64,000 bases of DNA from Penium margaritaceum (taxonomy: Eukaryota; Streptophyta; Zygnematophyceae; Desmidiales; Peniaceae), in NCBI GenBank assembly GCA_023375785.1, contig SZWC01000844.1, forward strand, positions 145,672-209,671, read 5' to 3'. The notes under the pieces were generated by a model. It did no database searches and was not told where the DNA came from. It saw only the letters and a list, made by a program, of their open reading frames with translations. Below, piece after piece: positions 61,062 through 64,000 of this stretch (positions within the stretch are counted from its first letter, which is position 1; each line of letters starts with the position of its first letter). The position numbers and the translations under genes are program-made.

Positions 61062-61279
61062 ATCTGCTGTCCTCAGTCCTCCTCATCATTTCCACCCCAG
61101 CCTCATGGCTCAACTCAGCCTCATCTACCCTCGTCGCGTCGCTCTTCGTCTGCCTTCTCAGGCTCCATCTTCCGCTTTTCTCATCCCATCTTCTTTCGTT
61201 GCTCCCCCAAATTCTTCGTTCTCAGCATTCTTTGCGCCGCCTTTGCCTCAGCCTTCGTCATCAGCCTTCTTCATCAGCG

Positions 61280-61790
61280 CATGTGGTGTCTCTCCTGCGC
61301 CCACTCATTTATCAGCCACCATCATCAATTCCTCCTCTTCAGCCTCTGCTCTGCACACGGATCTGCCCGGTCGCTTCGCCTGCTTCGCGACGACCTGCGT
61401 CCACGCCAAAATCTTCTGCAGTGCACGCGGCTAGCCCTTGAGTCCACTCCAATATGAGCAGTTTTCGCCTCCTCATCATCCGCATTTGTGCCTAGCACAA
61501 GGATCTGTACGCGCTAGCTGCACGCTTTGCAGCTGCCTACACCCACGCCGGAAGCAAATTTCTCACGTCGCGTTGGCATCCGCCTTCCCCTTGCCGCATT
61601 CCACTCCTCCCACTCGTCGTGCACGTGGTTTCGCCCCTGCGCCCACTCCGCCGTTCAGCCTTCCTTGTTCATCATCCTCCTTCATCTTTTCTGCTCGGCA
61701 CAAGGGTTCGCCCGGTTGCACCGCCTGTTTCGCCACGACCTGCGCCCACGCTGAAATTTCCTGGAGCATACGAGAATCCACCCGTGCGTC
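61280..61790 (+). repeat. Leader modules shared with the 38458-42016 element
   Basis: Module copies at about 61357 and 61697 (CCGGTCGC or CCGGTTGC, then TGCG.CCACGC.AAA) are 340 bp apart. A copy of the other module lies at about 61498-61610 (GCTAGCTGCACGCTTTGCAG, GGAAGCAAATTTCTC). Same order and spacing as at 40168-40755. Confidence 0.75.
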
Positions 61791-61968
61791 CACCAAGTCC
61801 TAAACATATCCTCTTTCCCTCATCATCCGCTCTGCCCGGTGGCACTGCCACTCCTGTGACATCAACGCTTACGCCAAACCGCTCTTCAACGCACAAGGTT
61901 TACTCCTTAACACTCCTCCTTGCATCAGCCCTCAATCGCATATCATCTCATCAAATCGACGTTGCCAA

Positions 61969-62673
61969 ATGACCTTCATCGCCAAAAGACCTCCTCTCCC
62001 AACAGATCGGCCACTCGTCAACACTACCACCAGCATCTATGGGCCGGTCAACTTCTCTTCCTTCTCGCGTCATTTCCTCACACAATGTGAGGATCTGATA
62101 CACTGTACAAGTGGAGTAACAAACATTCTACAGTGGTCGCAAGACTTCAGTAACCTCTTCAACCTCGGCTACATCAAAGGTGTCCCAATCTCCTACACCC
62201 TCCAACACTACCCTTTCTACAAAGAAGGCGGACGCTTCCCTGCAAATGTCTCCTCCACACTGGTGCCCTTTGTGGAGGAAGAAAACCGAAGAGCCTTACT
62301 CAGTATCACTACTCCCATCTTTCATCCTCTCATTCGCAAACGCAAATACACCCTCAGCAAAATGTCGAGAGACCTACTTCACGCATGCCGTTGCCCCATT
62401 CCTCCGCCACCCCACGAACCACTAAGACTGCAACACTACCGAGTAGTAGCATCTGCTTGGATTCAACTGGTTCATTACTACTGTAATGATACCTCACGGG
62501 GACCATATTCATGGCCATCAACTGTCCTGATGGATCCAAGGAGGAAGCCAACCTTACCAGAATCGAGTCAGATTCAGGGAGGATGTCACAAATGTGTGCT
62601 CTCTGATTTCCATTCTTGTAACGGAAGGGCCTTAGATAAGCCAAGAAGAGGTCCAGGTCATCTCTTGCAATAG
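61969..62673 (+). other. Unrecognised 234-codon reading frame inside the 60900-62796 fragment
   Basis: Starts at an ATG shortly after the leader modules, the same position as the frame at 40821, but the sequence is not evidently related. It reads GPVNFSSFSRHFLTQCEDLI, then FVEEENRRALLSITTPIFHP, and ends Lys/Arg/Gly-rich. The His/Cys text near the end (GGCHKCVLSDFHSC) is weakly metal-site-like but fits no class I know. Could be a gag-like or captured host sequence. Confidence 0.45.
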
Positions 62674-62796
62674 AGAAGAAATAAACGGTCCAACGGTCCC
62701 CTGCGAACAGTTACCGACCAAAGTGACGATAAGTCATTCGCGTTTGGCTAGCAAAGGAGCACATCCGCATGCTCCGCTGCTCTCATTTTCCTGACA

Positions 62797-64000
62797 TGGT
62801 CAACCACCGCGGGCGGCAATGGGCATGCCCCAGAAGCTGCTGAGGCTACCACTTGCTCCAGAGGAACAAAGGAAGCGCTCGGAGGAGGAGGAGGACAGGG
62901 AGGTCGTGGAGTGGTTCCGCGAGCGTTGTGAAAGGACGAAGGCCATGCAAGCAGAGGCGCGATTGAGGGGTTCTGTCGCTGCCTGGTACGGATGCGATGC
63001 AGCGAACCGACGGCTGAACCATGGGCCCATCGAAGAGGGCCACTTGGTACATCTCCGTCCCTTCCCCAATGCGGGGCGAGAGGCAGGAGAACCGTGCGAG
63101 GTGTACAACGTGGCCAGCGTCGAGGCAGGACAAGTGTGGCTAGAGGGGTTGGAAGGGTTCAGTGACCGCAGTTATCCGGCCATGGAGTTTGTGCTCCTGC
63201 CACCAGCATGGCAAACGCACATCCCCGGGACGGGAGGTCGCCTACCGCCTCTGGGACAGCAGGAGGGCTCGCAAGGGTGGAGAGTGGAGAGGTGTTGGAC
63301 GTCTGTGAAGAGCAGGTGTCGCAGCATGAGCAGAAATGGAGCCAGGAACCAGAGGAGGTGGAGGAGGAAGAGTCCGATGTCCGCGAACTGGCTGCGGAGG
63401 AGGTGAGGAAGGAACCACGGCGAGAGCAGCCGCGGCGGGAGCAGCAGCCGGAGCAAAGGCAGCAGTAGGTACGGAGGAAAGAAGAGGAGCCTACAGACGC
63501 GCTTGAGTGACAGCTGGAGCAAACCTCGGCGGGGGTGATCCAACAGTCATCCCGGGAGGCACCACCGCTGACTGGGATACCGATGAGCCCCAAGACCCTG
63601 GCCAACTACACTGGCCCATGTGTGTGGTGCGGAGAAAGTCTCCCTACTGAACTACGTCTAAAGGTGGTGTACCGAGTGTGCGGGAAAACCCACACATCAG
63701 TACGCCGGCGGGGCCTCCAAAACCTGCATTGGAAGAAACTGCACCTGCTTGCGGTGCCTCAGGGAGGCAGCTGAGGAGGAAGCTGCGAAGAAGCAGAAGG
63801 AGGAAGAAGGAGCGGGACCCGGGGCTGGGGGAGCACCACCCCACGGAAAGTGGGACCCAAAGGAGGAGGAGGAAGATGAGGGAGAAGAGGAAGAAGAGGA
63901 GGGGCCCAATGAGCGGCGGAAAGGTCCACGCACGGTTTCTGGGGCCACGATGAGACAGTGGCAGGCGGAGGGACGTGTCGCGGCAGAAGAGAGGAGGCAG
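62797..64000 (+). other. Unrecognised coding-looking region, window edge
   Basis: A plus-strand frame at 62819-63406 (196 codons) opens with a charged helix-like stretch (APEEQRKRSEEEEDREVVEW). It continues into EGHLVHLRPFPNAG and VWLEGLEGFSDRSYPAMEF, faintly like the small beta-barrel that follows integrase cores. Past about 63220 other frames become Glu/Arg-rich, and near 63620-63770 there are closely spaced Cys residues. I cannot name a family. The text continues beyond the window. Element-derived sequence is likely from context, but a host gene exon is not excluded. Confidence 0.35.

Larger units (their letters stand above)
60900..62796 (+). mobile_element. Fragment related to the 38458-42016 LTR element
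   Basis: Shares the T/C-rich leader modules of that element at about 61280-61790, followed by one reading frame and, at 62757-62796, a 40-bp LTR-like end (GCATGCTCCGCTGCTCTCATTTTCCTGACA region) matching the terminal bases of the LTR at 22480. No 5' LTR is visible; satellite ends at 60899 and element-like sequence starts at once. No pol domain. Probably a partial non-autonomous copy. Confidence 0.6.

Overview
The window looks like a repeat-dominated stretch of a large eukaryotic nuclear genome. I see no host gene, rRNA, tRNA or CRISPR array that I can support. About 40 kb of the 64 kb is short-period satellite DNA. The rest is mostly LTR-retrotransposon remains, plus about 0.8 kb of single-copy-looking sequence at the left end. 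The Ty3/gypsy-type pol domains, the initiator-Met-tRNA-type primer site and the satellite mass would suit a plant or streptophyte alga with a bloated genome, but that is a guess and the sequence does not name the species.

Layout, left to right. (1) 1-808: a 127-bp tandem duplication and GT-rich unique sequence. (2) 809-4515: an 18-bp satellite (core GTTGATTTGCGACAGGGA). (3) 4516-7234: a 10/11-bp satellite (core GGCATTGCC) in forward orientation, then the same satellite inverted at 7235-11746. (4) 11747-16350: an 11-bp satellite (core GAGTTGTGCCA). (5) 16351-19113: the GGCATTGCC satellite, forward. (6) 19114-35177: a cluster of minus-strand LTR-element fossils. It contains a non-autonomous element (19114-23447) abutting an interrupted integrase reading, and behind it Ty3/gypsy gag, protease, RT, RNase H, a second protease-like domain and the integrase. 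(7) 35178-35616: GGCATTGCC satellite inverted; 35621-46060: forward again, interrupted by a complete-looking non-autonomous LTR element (38458-42016) with 590-bp LTRs and a 5-bp target-site duplication. (8) 46061-60899: 14.8 kb of the 11-bp satellite in the opposite orientation to block 4, containing four separate higher-order arrays with units of 154, 66, 55 and 22 bp, all multiples of 11. (9) 60900-62796: a fragment related to the 38458-42016 element. (10) 62797-64000: unrecognised, partly coding-looking sequence.

The window works as a satellite landscape rather than a gene region. Three adjacent satellite families share a TTGy..CAG-type core and may derive from one another. They meet at short shared motifs and flip orientation several times. 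LTR elements have inserted into them. The highest-value observations are the staged homogenisation inside the 11-bp array, the near-palindromic 10/11-bp satellite whose orientation rests on two A/T positions per unit, and a set of LTR elements that share ends or leaders but carry unrelated internal reading frames.
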